The notes: generated by a model not told the origin, from the letters alone. 64,000 bases of DNA from Stenotrophomonas maltophilia (GCF_002138415.1 NZ_CP015612.1:1218001-1282000), one strand, 5' to 3'. Numbered from the stretch's first letter, positions 25,919 through 35,601 are shown. Numbers and translations are program-made.

Positions 25919-27886
25919 ATGCACAAGCGCTGGCTGGCCGCCCTCATCGTGGCGGGACTATGGTGTGGAACCGCTGCTGCGATCGATCTGGGCGCCTACG
26001 TGCGGGCGGACAAGTTCGGCGATGTCCTGCTGTCTCCCGGGGGCGACTACCTGGCGGCAACCGTGCCCGGCGACGGCTTCACCGCCGTTATCATCCTGCG
26101 TACGGATGACAATACGCCGGTGGGCAACCTGCGGCCGCCACTCAATTCGCATGTATTCGACATGCACTGGGTCAACAACGATCAGGTGATGTTCGGATTG
26201 GCGCAGAAGTTCGGCACCCGTGATGCGCCCTGGGCCACCGGCGAGCTGCTGACTCTGGATGCGCGCACCGGACGCCCGGAGCTGCTGGTGGGCTACCGCG
26301 ATCTTGGCCTGCGCGTGCGGCCCAAGTACCGGACGTCGGCTGCAGCGTTTCTCAGTGACGCCATGCCGGGCGACGATGCCCACGTGGTCATCGCAGTGGG
26401 TGGATCGCGGCTGGATGCCAATGGCTATGCGGCCCAGCTTGAGCTGGCAAGCGGGAAGCAGCGATTGCTGGCCCGTGCGCCGATGCCCGGTGCGTCCTAT
26501 GTGGTGGATGCCCGAGGCGACGTACGTTTCGTACAAGGCGCTGGTACCGACAATTTCCGTCGGCTCTACCATCGCAACGGTGGCGACTGGGTGCTGATCA
26601 ATGATGAGAAACGCAGTGGTCGCAGCGAAGCGGCACTGGGTTTTTCCGCCGACGGCCAGTTGGCCTACCTGCTCAGCGAGCAGGCCAGTGGCCCCGATGC
26701 CATCGTCAGCTGGAACCCGGCGACGCAGGAGCGCAAGGTCGTGCTGCGCGACGATGTCGTCGATCCGGCGCGACTGATCCACCGCCCGGGCAGCACCGTG
26801 CCGGTCGGCGCGCTGTTCCTGGGAAACACTCCGCATACCCGGTTCTTCGACGAGAGCTCCGAGGAGGCGCGGTTGTACCGCAGTCTGGAAGCGGCCTTCC
26901 CTGGCCGTGCAGTGTTCATTACCTCCAGCACCCGCGACGGCCGCCGCCTGCTGGTGGAAACCGGATCCGGTTCCAATCCGGGCGAGTTCTACCTTTACGA
27001 CCGCGACCGCAACCAGGCGCGCTTCCTGATGGCACGCAGCGAGTGGTTCGACCCGGATACCACCGCTTCGGTGCGGCCGGTCCTGCTGAAGGCGCGCGAC
27101 GGGTTGGACCTCCATGGATTCCTTACGTTGCCGCATGGCAGTACCGGCCGTGACCTGCCGATGGTGGTGGTGCCGCATGGTGGGCCGATCGGAGTATTCG
27201 ACAACGGTAGTTTCGATCACGAGAACCAGCTGTTGGCCGCTGCCGGCTACGCGGTGCTGCAGATCAATTTTCGTGGCTCGGGAAACTACGGCCGTGCCCA
27301 CAGCCGGGCCGCACTGAAACAATGGGGTGGCACGATGCAGGACGACGTGACTGACGCCACGCGTTGGGCGATCAGCGAAGGCATCGCCGATGCCCGGCGC
27401 ATCTGCATCTATGGCGCCAGCTACGGTGCTTATTCGGCGCTGATGGGCGCCGCGCGCGAGCCGGGCCTGTACCAGTGCGCGGCCGGCTATGTCGGGGTGT
27501 ATGACTTGCCGTTGATGTTCAACCGCGGTGACATCCAGGACCGCGCGGCGGGCATGACTTACCTGCGCGAGTGGCTGGGTGATCCGGCCAAGCTGGCTGC
27601 GGTCTCGCCGGTCAACCTGGCCGATCAGATCAAGGTGCCGGTGTTCCTGGCAGCCGGTGGCGAAGACAAGCGCGCCCCGATCCTGCATACCGAGCGCATG
27701 GAAGCGGCACTCAAGCGCGCCGGCACGCCGGTGGAAAGCCTGTACTACAAGACCGAAGGCCACGGCTTCTACACCGAGGCCCATCGCCGCGAGTACTACG
27801 ACAAGCTGCTGGCGTTCCTGGCGCGCAGCCTCGGCGGCAAGACCGCGACGACCGCGCCGGCGGCGGGCAAGGACAAGGCGCCCTGA
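25919..27886 (+). CDS. Secreted S9-family prolyl oligopeptidase-like peptidase
   Basis: 655 residues. Signal peptide 1-22 (ending TAAA-IDLG). A beta-propeller region precedes a C-terminal alpha/beta-hydrolase domain. The catalytic triad is Ser501 in GASYGAYS, Asp583 in AGGEDKRAP and His615 in EGHGF. The TVPHGGP-like VVPHGGPIGV is the family oxyanion region. It should cut short peptides in the periplasm. GGGAGAAGG is directly before the ATG. It converges on the POT transporter gene across a shared terminator. Confidence 0.92.
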   Translation: MHKRWLAALIVAGLWCGTAAAIDLGAYVRADKFGDVLLSPGGDYLAATVPGDGFTAVIILRTDDNTPVGNLRPPLNSHVFDMHWVNNDQVMFGLAQKFGTRDAPWATGELLTLDARTGRPELLVGYRDLGLRVRPKYRTSAAAFLSDAMPGDDAHVVIAVGGSRLDANGYAAQLELASGKQRLLARAPMPGASYVVDARGDVRFVQGAGTDNFRRLYHRNGGDWVLINDEKRSGRSEAALGFSADGQLAYLLSEQASGPDAIVSWNPATQERKVVLRDDVVDPARLIHRPGSTVPVGALFLGNTPHTRFFDESSEEARLYRSLEAAFPGRAVFITSSTRDGRRLLVETGSGSNPGEFYLYDRDRNQARFLMARSEWFDPDTTASVRPVLLKARDGLDLHGFLTLPHGSTGRDLPMVVVPHGGPIGVFDNGSFDHENQLLAAAGYAVLQINFRGSGNYGRAHSRAALKQWGGTMQDDVTDATRWAISEGIADARRICIYGASYGAYSALMGAAREPGLYQCAAGYVGVYDLPLMFNRGDIQDRAAGMTYLREWLGDPAKLAAVSPVNLADQIKVPVFLAAGGEDKRAPILHTERMEAALKRAGTPVESLYYKTEGHGFYTEAHRREYYDKLLAFLARSLGGKTATTAPAAGKDKAP

Positions 27887-27891
27887 GCTGA

Positions 27892-27927
27892 CAGGGCGGC
27901 GGATGATCGTTCCGCCGCCCTGGTTTT
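27892..27927. terminator. Hairpin terminator between convergent genes
   Basis: CAGGGCGGCGGA and TCCGCCGCCCTG form a 12-bp stem with a 7-nt loop, then GTTTTCC on the plus strand. It probably serves both the S9 peptidase and, less well, the opposing POT gene. Confidence 0.85.
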
Positions 27928-27942
27928 CCGTACGTGCGGGGT

Positions 27943-29697
27943 TTATTTCACCCCGTGCATCATCTTCTTCAGCAGCGGCGCGGCGATGAAAGCGGCCAGC
28001 GCACAGCCCAGGCCGATCCACATCAGCAGCCAGAACAGGTGCGCATAGGCACCGGCCGCGGCCACCATGTCCAGCGATTCGCCTTCCGGCACCTCGATCG
28101 CGGCCAACTTGCCGAACAGCGCGGCCAGCGTTTCCGAGAATGCGGTGGCCAGGAACCAGGTGCCCATCATCAGGCTCATCACCCGTGGCACGGCCAGCTG
28201 GGTCACCGCCGACAGGCCGACCGGCGACAGGCACATCTCGCCGCTGGCCAGCAGGAAGTAGGCCAGCACCAGCCACCACACGCTGGCCATCTCGCCGGTG
28301 GCGCCCACCTGCTGTGCGGCCAGTGCCAGCGGCACGAACGACAGCGCGCCGATCACCAGGCCCCAGGCCGATTTCACCGGCTTGCCCGGCTCCCAGCCGC
28401 GGCGGTCCATCCACGTCCACAGTGCGGCGAAGGCCGGCGCCAGCAGCACCAGGAACAGGCCGCCGAGGTAGGTCAGCGATCCGGCGGTCTGCGGAATCAC
28501 CAGACAGTCGCGCACCAGCAGCACCAGCATCAGCGCAACGATGCCGATGAAGAACGCACGCGGTGCGGTCGAGCCGGGGCGCCGTTCGGACAGGCGCGCG
28601 CTGACCACGAAGCCCAGCGGCGCCAGCAGCAGCGAAATGATCGACCACGGCAGCGGCGTACCGCCGGTGATCACCAGCGAGGGCACGATGTCCTTGGTCA
28701 GCAGGCGGTCGGTAAAGGTCACCCACGAGCCGTACGACTGCTCGTACATGGTGAAGAACTCCAGCGCCATGAAGATCAGCACCATCAGCGCGATCATCTG
28801 CTGGCGCTGTACCGGCGTGCACTTGCTGCCGGTGAACCAGGCGAACCAGACCAGCACGCCGCCCAGCACCACCAGCATCAGCATCAGCGCCAGGCTGATT
28901 TCACCGCCCAGCGCGAACGCGCCGTTGCCGGCCGCCCACATCAGCCACGCGACCGGCAGCACACCGAGCACCGCGCACAGATAGATGAGCCATTCGCGGG
29001 GCAGGCCCAGCACCTTCTGCTTCAGCGCAGCCGGCTGCGGTGGTTCGGCATGGCCCTGCAGGTATTTCTGGCCCCACAGGAACATCGCCAGGCCGGCCAG
29101 CATGCCGATACCGGCTGCACCGAAACCGTACTTCCAGCCATAGGCCTCGCCGAGGAAGCCGCACACCAGCGAGGAGAACAGCGCACCGAGGTTGATGCCG
29201 GCGTAGAACAGCGAGAAGCCCGAATCACGGCGCGGGTCGTCCTTGGCGTACAGCTTGCCGACGATGGTGGAGATGTTCGGCTTCAGGAAGCCCACGCCCA
29301 TGATGATCAGTGCCAGCGACAGGTAGGTCACCGCCAGTGCCGAGGTGTCGCGCACCACTTCGCCGTTTACCCGATAGGCGGCGTGGCCCTCGAAGGCCAT
29401 GCCCAGATGGCCGAGTACCAGCAGGATGCCGCCGAACAGCACTGCCCGGCGCATGCCCAGCCAGCGGTCGGCCAGCATGCCGCCGAACACCGGGATGCAG
29501 TACACCAGGCCGCCATAGGCGCCGAGCAGGTCCAGGCCGGCCTTGTCGCCGAACAGGTGGTACTTGGTCAGGTACAGCAGCAGCAGCGCCTTCATGCCGT
29601 AGAAGGAGAAGCGCTCCCACATTTCGGTGAAGAAGCAGACGTAGACGCCCTTGGGATGGCCCAGGAAGTCGTCGGAGGCGGTAGCGGCAACGGTCAT
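27943..29697 (-). CDS. POT/PTR-family proton-dependent oligopeptide transporter
   Basis: 584 residues with about 14 hydrophobic helices. The proton-coupling motif ExxERFxxYG appears as EMWERFSFYGM near residue 25; GGMLADRWLGMRRAV is the MFS loop motif, and GxxxxKPNIST appears as MGVGFLKPNIST. Homologues (DtpA/DtpT) import di- and tripeptides with protons. It is flanked by peptidase and OPT transporter genes. A length of about 580, larger than DtpA (about 500), is seen in the xanthomonad branch. Confidence 0.92.
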   Translation of the reverse strand: MTVAATASDDFLGHPKGVYVCFFTEMWERFSFYGMKALLLLYLTKYHLFGDKAGLDLLGAYGGLVYCIPVFGGMLADRWLGMRRAVLFGGILLVLGHLGMAFEGHAAYRVNGEVVRDTSALAVTYLSLALIIMGVGFLKPNISTIVGKLYAKDDPRRDSGFSLFYAGINLGALFSSLVCGFLGEAYGWKYGFGAAGIGMLAGLAMFLWGQKYLQGHAEPPQPAALKQKVLGLPREWLIYLCAVLGVLPVAWLMWAAGNGAFALGGEISLALMLMLVVLGGVLVWFAWFTGSKCTPVQRQQMIALMVLIFMALEFFTMYEQSYGSWVTFTDRLLTKDIVPSLVITGGTPLPWSIISLLLAPLGFVVSARLSERRPGSTAPRAFFIGIVALMLVLLVRDCLVIPQTAGSLTYLGGLFLVLLAPAFAALWTWMDRRGWEPGKPVKSAWGLVIGALSFVPLALAAQQVGATGEMASVWWLVLAYFLLASGEMCLSPVGLSAVTQLAVPRVMSLMMGTWFLATAFSETLAALFGKLAAIEVPEGESLDMVAAAGAYAHLFWLLMWIGLGCALAAFIAAPLLKKMMHGVK

Positions 29698-29769
29698 CGA
29701 CGGCGGGGACAGCGGAAAGGGCGCGATTATAGAAGGGGAAGGGCCGGATCACGGCGCTTATGACAAATG

Positions 29770-29796
29770 CGACTTAATCCCCTCCGTCCCCTTTTT
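29770..29796 (-). repeat. 27-bp AAAAAGGGGACGGAGGGG repeat, second copy
   Basis: Reads CGACTTAATCCCCTCCGTCC plus CCTTTTT, the exact reverse complement of 23366-23392. It sits in the 255-bp divergent gap between the POT and OPT genes, which holds no gene. Confidence 0.8.
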
Positions 29797-29952
29797 GCGG
29801 CAGGTGTTGCCTGGCCTTGCCGGATCGGCCGGTTGGCGTTGCCGAGCGGGTCGGGGAGGGCGTTGGGCCATGTCCGGCGGTGACCATGCGCACTGGACTT
29901 GCCGCCCCCTGAACGCTAGCGTGATCGGGATTTTTTGCCAGCAGGGGCTTCC

Positions 29953-31917
29953 ATGAACCACGACGCTGCGCCCAAGCAGCTCACCTTCCGCGCAGTGGCC
30001 CTGGCCATCGTGCTGGCGGTGGTGCTGTCGGCCGCAAACGCCTACCTCGGTCTGTTCGCAGGCCTGACCATCGCCACCGCCATTCCCGCCGCGGTGATTT
30101 CCATGGGCGTGCTGCGCCTGCTGGGCGGTGGCTCCATCCTCGAAAACAACATCGTGCAGACCGGCGCCTCGGCCGGTTCGTCGATCGCCGCCGGTGTGAT
30201 CTTCACCATCCCGGCGCTGGTGATCATGGGCTACTGGCCGGACTTCAAGTACTGGTGGGTGCTGGGCATCGCCGGTCTCGGCGGCCTGCTGGGCGTGCTG
30301 TTCTCGGTGCCGCTGCGCCGTTCGATGATCGTTGAAGACCCGCTTCCGTTCCCGGAAGGCAAGGCTGCGGCCGAAGTGCTCAAGGCCGGTGAAAACCCGG
30401 GCCCGGGCCTGAAGATCCTCGGCCTGTCGGCGGTGATCGGTGCCTTCGTCAAGCTGGCCGCGGAAAGCGGCATGCGCCTGATCCCGGATGCTTGGGCCAC
30501 CTCGGCCTATGTCGGCAGTTCCAAGGTCACCGCCTTCATCGGCACCAACCTGTCGCCGGCGCTGCTGGGCGTGGGCTACATCGTCGGCCTCAATGTCGGC
30601 ATCGTGGTGGTGTCCGGCTCGATCCTGACCTGGCACATCGCCATCCCGATCTACCAGGCGTTCTTCATGAACACCGATCCGGCTCTGGCCGCGTCGGTCG
30701 CCACGGCTTCCTCCACCGAAGCGGCGTTCGCCATCTGGGGCGCGAAGATGCGTTACCTGGGTGTCGGCGCGATGCTGATCGGCGGCATCTGGACCCTGAT
30801 CTCGCTGCGCAAGTCGCTGCTCAACGGCGTCAAGAGCGGCTTTGCCGCCGCCCGCAAGAGCGGTGGTCCGGTGCTGGCGCACACCGAACGCGACCTGCCG
30901 ATGAAGTGGATGCTGGTGGCCCTGGTGGTCTTCGTGCTGCCGCTGCTGGCCCTGTATCAGGCCATCGTCGGCCAGTGGCACGTTTCGATCCCGATGACCA
31001 TCATCATGATCGTCGCTGGCTTCCTGTTCGTGTCGGTCTCGGCCTACCTGGCTGGCCTGATCGGTTCGTCCAACAACCCGGTCTCGGGCATCACCATCTC
31101 CACCATCCTGTTCGCCTCGGCCGTGCTGGTGGTGCTGCTGGGCGCGGATGGCCTCAAGCCGGTCGGTGCTGGCGGTGCGCCGCTGGGTGCGGTGGCCGCA
31201 ATCATGATCGGTGCGGTGGTGTGCTGCGCCGCAGCGGTGGGCGGTGACAACCTGCAGGACCTCAAGGCCGGCTACATCGTCGGCGCCACCCCGTGGAAGC
31301 AGCAGCTGATGCTGGGCATCGGTGCGTTCTCGTGCGCGCTGATCATGGCCCCGGTGCTGAACCTGCTGGCCACCGCCTACGGCATCGGCGTGAAGTCCGA
31401 GCTGCACCCGAACGCGCTGGCTGCACCGCAGGCCAACCTGATGGCCTCGGTGGCCAAGGGCCTGTTCGGTGGTGAGCTGCCGTGGACCTTCATCGGCATC
31501 GGTGCCGTGGTCGGCGCCGCCATCATCGCCTTCGACAGCTGGTTGAAGTCGCGCAACGCCCGCTTCCGCGTGCCGGTCCTGGCCGCCGCCATCGGTATCT
31601 ACCTGCCGCTGGAACTGATGGTGCCGATCTTCCTCGGTGGCCTGATCGCTCACCTGGTCGAGCGCTTCCACAAGGTGCGCGCCGATGACGAAGAAGGCCG
31701 CGACCGCGTGCACAAGCCGGGCGTGCTGTTCGCAGCCGGTCTGATCACCGGCGAGGCGCTGATGGGCATCGCCATCGCGATTCCGATCGTGGTCAGCAGC
31801 CGCGCCGACGTGCTGGCCGTGCCGTTCCACCTGCCGGGCGCACAGTGGATCGGCCTGGCCGTGCTGTTCCTGGTCGGCTGGCTGATCTACCGCACCGGCA
31901 AGCGCGCCGTGGCGTAA
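29953..31917 (+). CDS. OPT-family oligopeptide transporter
   Basis: 654 residues, about 14-16 hydrophobic segments. Family features include AANAYLGLFAGLTIATAIPA near the N-terminus, NIVQTGASAGSSIAAGVIFT and GGDNLQDLKAGYIVGATPWK in the centre. Bacterial members import peptides or peptide-like metal chelates. The start MNHDAAPKQLTFRAV was chosen because the family begins here; a start six codons upstream is possible. A terminator follows, after an inverted pair of repeats. Confidence 0.92.
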   Translation: MNHDAAPKQLTFRAVALAIVLAVVLSAANAYLGLFAGLTIATAIPAAVISMGVLRLLGGGSILENNIVQTGASAGSSIAAGVIFTIPALVIMGYWPDFKYWWVLGIAGLGGLLGVLFSVPLRRSMIVEDPLPFPEGKAAAEVLKAGENPGPGLKILGLSAVIGAFVKLAAESGMRLIPDAWATSAYVGSSKVTAFIGTNLSPALLGVGYIVGLNVGIVVVSGSILTWHIAIPIYQAFFMNTDPALAASVATASSTEAAFAIWGAKMRYLGVGAMLIGGIWTLISLRKSLLNGVKSGFAAARKSGGPVLAHTERDLPMKWMLVALVVFVLPLLALYQAIVGQWHVSIPMTIIMIVAGFLFVSVSAYLAGLIGSSNNPVSGITISTILFASAVLVVLLGADGLKPVGAGGAPLGAVAAIMIGAVVCCAAAVGGDNLQDLKAGYIVGATPWKQQLMLGIGAFSCALIMAPVLNLLATAYGIGVKSELHPNALAAPQANLMASVAKGLFGGELPWTFIGIGAVVGAAIIAFDSWLKSRNARFRVPVLAAAIGIYLPLELMVPIFLGGLIAHLVERFHKVRADDEEGRDRVHKPGVLFAAGLITGEALMGIAIAIPIVVSSRADVLAVPFHLPGAQWIGLAVLFLVGWLIYRTGKRAVA

Positions 31918-31922
31918 GCAAT

Positions 31923-32015
31923 GGGGTCGGATCCCTTCCCAACGGGAAGGGCTCTGACCCCACGCAGGCGGCGCCTGGGGTCAGAGCCGATTCGGCCGGA
32001 ATCGGATCCGACCCC
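31923..32015. repeat. GGGGTC-GGATCCC repeats, inverted pair (copies 4 and 5)
   Basis: 31923-31961 (GGGGTCGGATCCCTTCCC ... GGGCTCTGACCCC) and 31977-32015 (GGGGTCAGAGCC ... GGATCCGACCCC) are copies in opposite orientation, 15 bp apart, so the whole block can fold as one large cruciform. Confidence 0.85.
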
Positions 32016-32027
32016 GGCGCCCCCCAC

Positions 32028-32054
32028 AAACCCCGCTTCGGCGGGGTTTGCCTT
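32028..32054 (+). terminator. Rho-independent terminator after the OPT gene
   Basis: AAACCCCGC and GCGGGGTTT form a 9-bp stem with a TTCG loop, followed by GCCTTTTC. Confidence 0.88.
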
Positions 32055-32151
32055 TTCTGGCGGCTGCTCGATCACGGCCATGACCGATGGCCTTGGCAGC
32101 CTCGCCCGCACGGGCCTACCATCGGTTTTTTGCCGTCCTGCGGAGATCCCG

Positions 32152-34230
32152 ATGAAACTGCGTCATGCCCTGCTGCCATTGAGCCTGCTGGCCGCCCTGC
32201 CCAGCGTTGCTGCTGCCCGTGGCCTGGAAGTCCGCGACATGGTGGCCATGGACCGCGTCTCCGCACCGGTACTGACCGCTGACGGCAGCACCGTGGTGTT
32301 CGCCAAGCGCAGCGTGGACGCCAACCTGAAGGCCTCCACCGCGCTGTTCGCGCGCAACCTGCGTACCCGCGATGCGGCACCGCCGAAGCAGATCACCCCG
32401 GCCGGCTGGAACGTCAATTCTGCTTCGCTGTCGGCCGATGGCCAGACCGTGTACTTCCTCAGCGCCAAGAACGGCAGCCAGCAGTTGTACGCGCAGCCGG
32501 TCAGCGGCGGCGCCCCGCGTCAGCTGACCGACTTCCCGGTGGACGTGGACAGCTACCACGTGTCGCCGCAGGACGACCGTGTGCTGTTCAGCGCCGGCGT
32601 GTTCCAGGCCTGTGCCTCGGACCTGACCTGCACCGAGAAGAAGCTCAAGGACGTCGCCGGCGCCAAGGCCAGTGGCAAGGTCTTCGATTCGCTGTTCGTG
32701 CGCCACTGGGATACCTGGAACGACGGCCGCCGCAACACCCTGTTCGTGGCACCGCTGCCGACCGGCAAGGCCGGCGCGGTCAAGGGCGCCTCGGCGCTGA
32801 GCGCGACCATCGACGGCGATGCACCGTCCAAGCCGTTCGGTGGTAATGACGATTTCGCGTGGTCGCCGGATGGCGCCAGCGTGGTGGCCAGCATCCGCGT
32901 GGCCGGCAAGCAGGAGCCGTGGTCGACCAACTTCGACCTGTACCGCTTCGACGCCGCCGGCAAGCAGGCGCCGGTCAACCTGACAGCCTCCAATCCGGCC
33001 TGGGATGCCGGCCCGGTGTTCAGTGCCGACGGCAAGACCCTGTTCTACCGTGCGATGAAGCGCCCGGGCTTCGAAGCCGACCGCTTCGGCCTGATGGCGA
33101 TGGACCTGGCCAGCGGCAAGAGCCGTGAGATCGCGCCGCAGTGGGATCGCTCGGCTGGCGGCATCACCCTGTCCGCCGACGGCGCCAGCATCTACACCAC
33201 CGCCGATGACCTCGGCGAACACCCGCTGTTCCAGATCGACGTGGCCAGCGGCAAGGCCACCAAGCTGATCGGCGACGGCAGCGTGACCTCGGTGGACGTG
33301 GCCGGCAACAGCGTGGCGATCACCCGCAACAGCCTGAAGAGCAACGACCAGGTGCTGGTCGGCCTGCTGCCGGCCGCGGGCGAAGCCATCGGCGAGCTGC
33401 GCGCACTGACGCCGGCCGCCGGCGACGTGCTCAAGGACGTCAGCTTCGGCGACTACGAACAGTTCGAGTTCAAGGGCTGGAACAACGACACTGTGCACGG
33501 CTATGTGGTCAAGCCGCACAACTACCAGGAAGGCAAGTCGTACCCGGTCGCGTTCCTGATCCACGGCGGCCCGCAGGGCAGCTTCGGCAATGGCTGGAGC
33601 TACCGCTGGAATCCGCAGACCTATGCGGGCCAGGGCTACGCCGTGGTGATGATCGACTTCCACGGCTCCACCGGCTATGGCCAGGCCTTCACCGATGCGA
33701 TCAGCCAGCACTGGGGCGACCGCCCGCTGGAAGACCTGCAGAAGGGCTGGGACGCGGCGCTGAAGAAGTATTCCTTCCTCAACGGTGACAAGGCCTGTGC
33801 GCTGGGCGCCAGCTACGGTGGCTTCATGGTCAACTGGATCGCCGGCAACTGGAACGGCCCGTTCAAGTGCCTGGTCAACCACGACGGCGTGTTCGACCAG
33901 CGCATGATGGGTTACGCCACCGAAGAACTGTGGTTCACCGAGTGGGAGCAGGGCGGTACCCCGTACGAGAAGGCCGCGAACTACGAGAAGTTCAACCCGG
34001 TCAACCACGTGGCGGACTGGAAGAAGCCGATCCTGGTCATCCATGGCCAGCAGGACTTCCGCATCCCGGTCGAGCAGGGCCTGGCCGCGTTCACCGCTGC
34101 CCAGCGCCAGGGCATCGAATCGAAGTTCCTGTACTTCCCGGATGAAAACCACTGGGTGCTGAAGCCGAACAACAGCATCCTGTGGCATGACACCGTCAAC
34201 GCCTGGCTGAAGCAGCACATCGGCCAATAA
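32152..34230 (+). CDS. Secreted S9-family dipeptidyl-peptidase/acylaminoacyl-peptidase
   Basis: 692 residues. Signal peptide 1-22 (ending VAAA-RGLE). WD-like propeller repeats (FAWSPDGASV, PVFSADGKTLF, ITLSADGASIY) precede a peptidase domain with IHGGPQGSFG, Ser554 in GASYGGFM, Asp635 in HGQQDFRIP and His667 in DENHWVL. This is the S9C branch, which releases dipeptides in the periplasm. A strong terminator follows. It is distinct from the other S9 gene in the window; the two are not recent duplicates. Confidence 0.93.
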   Translation: MKLRHALLPLSLLAALPSVAAARGLEVRDMVAMDRVSAPVLTADGSTVVFAKRSVDANLKASTALFARNLRTRDAAPPKQITPAGWNVNSASLSADGQTVYFLSAKNGSQQLYAQPVSGGAPRQLTDFPVDVDSYHVSPQDDRVLFSAGVFQACASDLTCTEKKLKDVAGAKASGKVFDSLFVRHWDTWNDGRRNTLFVAPLPTGKAGAVKGASALSATIDGDAPSKPFGGNDDFAWSPDGASVVASIRVAGKQEPWSTNFDLYRFDAAGKQAPVNLTASNPAWDAGPVFSADGKTLFYRAMKRPGFEADRFGLMAMDLASGKSREIAPQWDRSAGGITLSADGASIYTTADDLGEHPLFQIDVASGKATKLIGDGSVTSVDVAGNSVAITRNSLKSNDQVLVGLLPAAGEAIGELRALTPAAGDVLKDVSFGDYEQFEFKGWNNDTVHGYVVKPHNYQEGKSYPVAFLIHGGPQGSFGNGWSYRWNPQTYAGQGYAVVMIDFHGSTGYGQAFTDAISQHWGDRPLEDLQKGWDAALKKYSFLNGDKACALGASYGGFMVNWIAGNWNGPFKCLVNHDGVFDQRMMGYATEELWFTEWEQGGTPYEKAANYEKFNPVNHVADWKKPILVIHGQQDFRIPVEQGLAAFTAAQRQGIESKFLYFPDENHWVLKPNNSILWHDTVNAWLKQHIGQ

Positions 34231-34239
34231 GCGCTACCG

Positions 34240-34266
34240 GCGCCGCCCTTCGAGGCGGCGCTTTTG
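34240..34266 (+). terminator. Rho-independent terminator after the S9 peptidase
   Basis: GCGCCGCC and GGCGGCGC form an 8-bp stem with a CTTCGA loop, then TTTTGC, starting 9 bp after the stop codon. Confidence 0.88.
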
Positions 34267-34287
34267 CTTCTGCGGTCTGCTTCACCT

Positions 34288-34352
34288 GTGGGTGCCGACC
34301 GTTGGTCGGCACACCGTCTGCCAACAGCAGCCGAGCATGGCTCGGCTCTACA
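34288..34352. repeat. Two GTAG-type palindromes before the DUF819 gene
   Basis: GTGGGTGCCGACCGTTGGTC plus GGCACACC (34288-34315) and GCCGAGCATGGCTCGGCTCTACA (34330-34352). The second ends only 11 bp before the DUF819 start codon, so it may affect ribosome access. Confidence 0.7.
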
Positions 34353-34363
34353 AGAGCGCCTGC

Positions 34364-35593
34364 ATGATCCAGAACGACATCGTCGTCTTCGGTTTGATCG
34401 CCGCCACGCTTGGCGCCGTGTTCTGGACCGCCTCGCGCGAGCAGGGCCTGTGGAAGCGCTTCTACACGTTCGTGCCGGCACTGCTGCTGTGCTACCTGAT
34501 TCCCGGCATCTACAACACCGTCGGCCTCATCGACGGGCAGAACACCAAACTCTACAACCCGATCGCGCGCGACATCCTGCTGCCGGCGGCGCTGATCCTG
34601 CTGACCCTGGCAGTGGACATCAAGGGCATCCTGCGGCTCGGCCCAAAGCTGGTGCTGATGTATCTGGGCGCTTCGGCCAGCATCATGCTCGGCGCGGTGG
34701 TGGCGTTCCTGCTGATGCGCGCCGTGCATCCGGAAACCGTGGCCGGTGACACCTGGGCCGGCATGGCCGCACTGGCAGGCAGCTGGATCGGCGGCGGTGC
34801 CAACATGCTGGCGATGCGCGAAGTATTCGACGTCAACGCCACCACCTTCGGTCAGTTCGCGGTGGTCGATGTTGGTGTGGGTTATGTGTGGATGGCGGCA
34901 CTGATCTTCCTGGCCGGGCGCGCAGCGAAGATCGATGCACGCAGCGGCGCCGACACTTCGGCCATCGATGAGCTGAAGGAGCGCATCGCGCGATTCCAGG
35001 CCGAGCACGAGCGCATTCCCAGCCTCACCGACCTGATGCTGATCGTGGCGGTGGCCTTCGGCGGCGTGGGTCTGTCGCACGCGATCGGTGCGCCGCTGGC
35101 GGCATGGTTCAAGGCCAATGTCAGCTGGGCCTCGCAGTTCAGCCTGGATGCGCCGTTCGTGTGGGTGGTGGTGCTGTCGACCACGCTGGGCCTGAGCCTG
35201 AGCTTCACCCGTGCACGCACGCTGGAAGGGGCGGGTGCGTCGCGGCTGGGTTCGCTGCTGCTGTACTTCCTGATTGCCTGCATCGGCATGCAGATGGATC
35301 TGCTGGCGCTGCTGGACCGCCCGTGGCTGTTCCTGCTTGGCATCATCTGGATCAGCGTGCACATCGTGCTGCTGTGGTGCCTGGGCAAGCTGCTGAAGGT
35401 GCCGTTCTTCTATTTCGCCATCGGTTCGCAGTCGAACATCGGTGGCCCGGCCTCGGCACCCGTGGTGGCGGCCGCGTTCCATCCGGCCCTGGCGCCGGTG
35501 GGCGTGCTGCTGGGCACGATGGGCTATGCCACCGGCACCTACCTGGCCTACATCGTTGGCATCACCCTGCGCGCGCTGGCCGGGCAGGGCTGA
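34364..35593 (+). CDS. DUF819-family integral membrane protein
   Basis: 409 residues with about 10-11 hydrophobic helices. The conserved GGGANMLAMREVF block and the late IGSQSNIGGPASAPVVAAAF block identify the DUF819 (YjcL-like) family. Function is not established; the Gly-Gly repeats and internal duplication resemble secondary transporters. The start MIQNDIVVFG was chosen because it begins the first helix, but no good Shine-Dalgarno is visible and a palindrome lies right upstream. Confidence 0.85.
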   Translation: MIQNDIVVFGLIAATLGAVFWTASREQGLWKRFYTFVPALLLCYLIPGIYNTVGLIDGQNTKLYNPIARDILLPAALILLTLAVDIKGILRLGPKLVLMYLGASASIMLGAVVAFLLMRAVHPETVAGDTWAGMAALAGSWIGGGANMLAMREVFDVNATTFGQFAVVDVGVGYVWMAALIFLAGRAAKIDARSGADTSAIDELKERIARFQAEHERIPSLTDLMLIVAVAFGGVGLSHAIGAPLAAWFKANVSWASQFSLDAPFVWVVVLSTTLGLSLSFTRARTLEGAGASRLGSLLLYFLIACIGMQMDLLALLDRPWLFLLGIIWISVHIVLLWCLGKLLKVPFFYFAIGSQSNIGGPASAPVVAAAFHPALAPVGVLLGTMGYATGTYLAYIVGITLRALAGQG

Positions 35594-35601
35594 TGGGTAT
35601 T

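Noticed and set aside
25958..28822. 954-codon minus-strand open frame across the S9 peptidase and POT gene end
   Set aside because: Crosses a strong terminator and lies antisense to the S9 gene with its catalytic motifs; no family features.
27934..29763. 609-codon plus-strand frame opposite the POT transporter
   Set aside because: Gln/His-rich antisense translation; the opposite strand has the POT proton motif and membrane helices.
29758..31830. 690-codon minus-strand frame opposite the OPT transporter
   Set aside because: Antisense of a transporter with clear family motifs; His/Gln/Asp-rich composition and no start signal.
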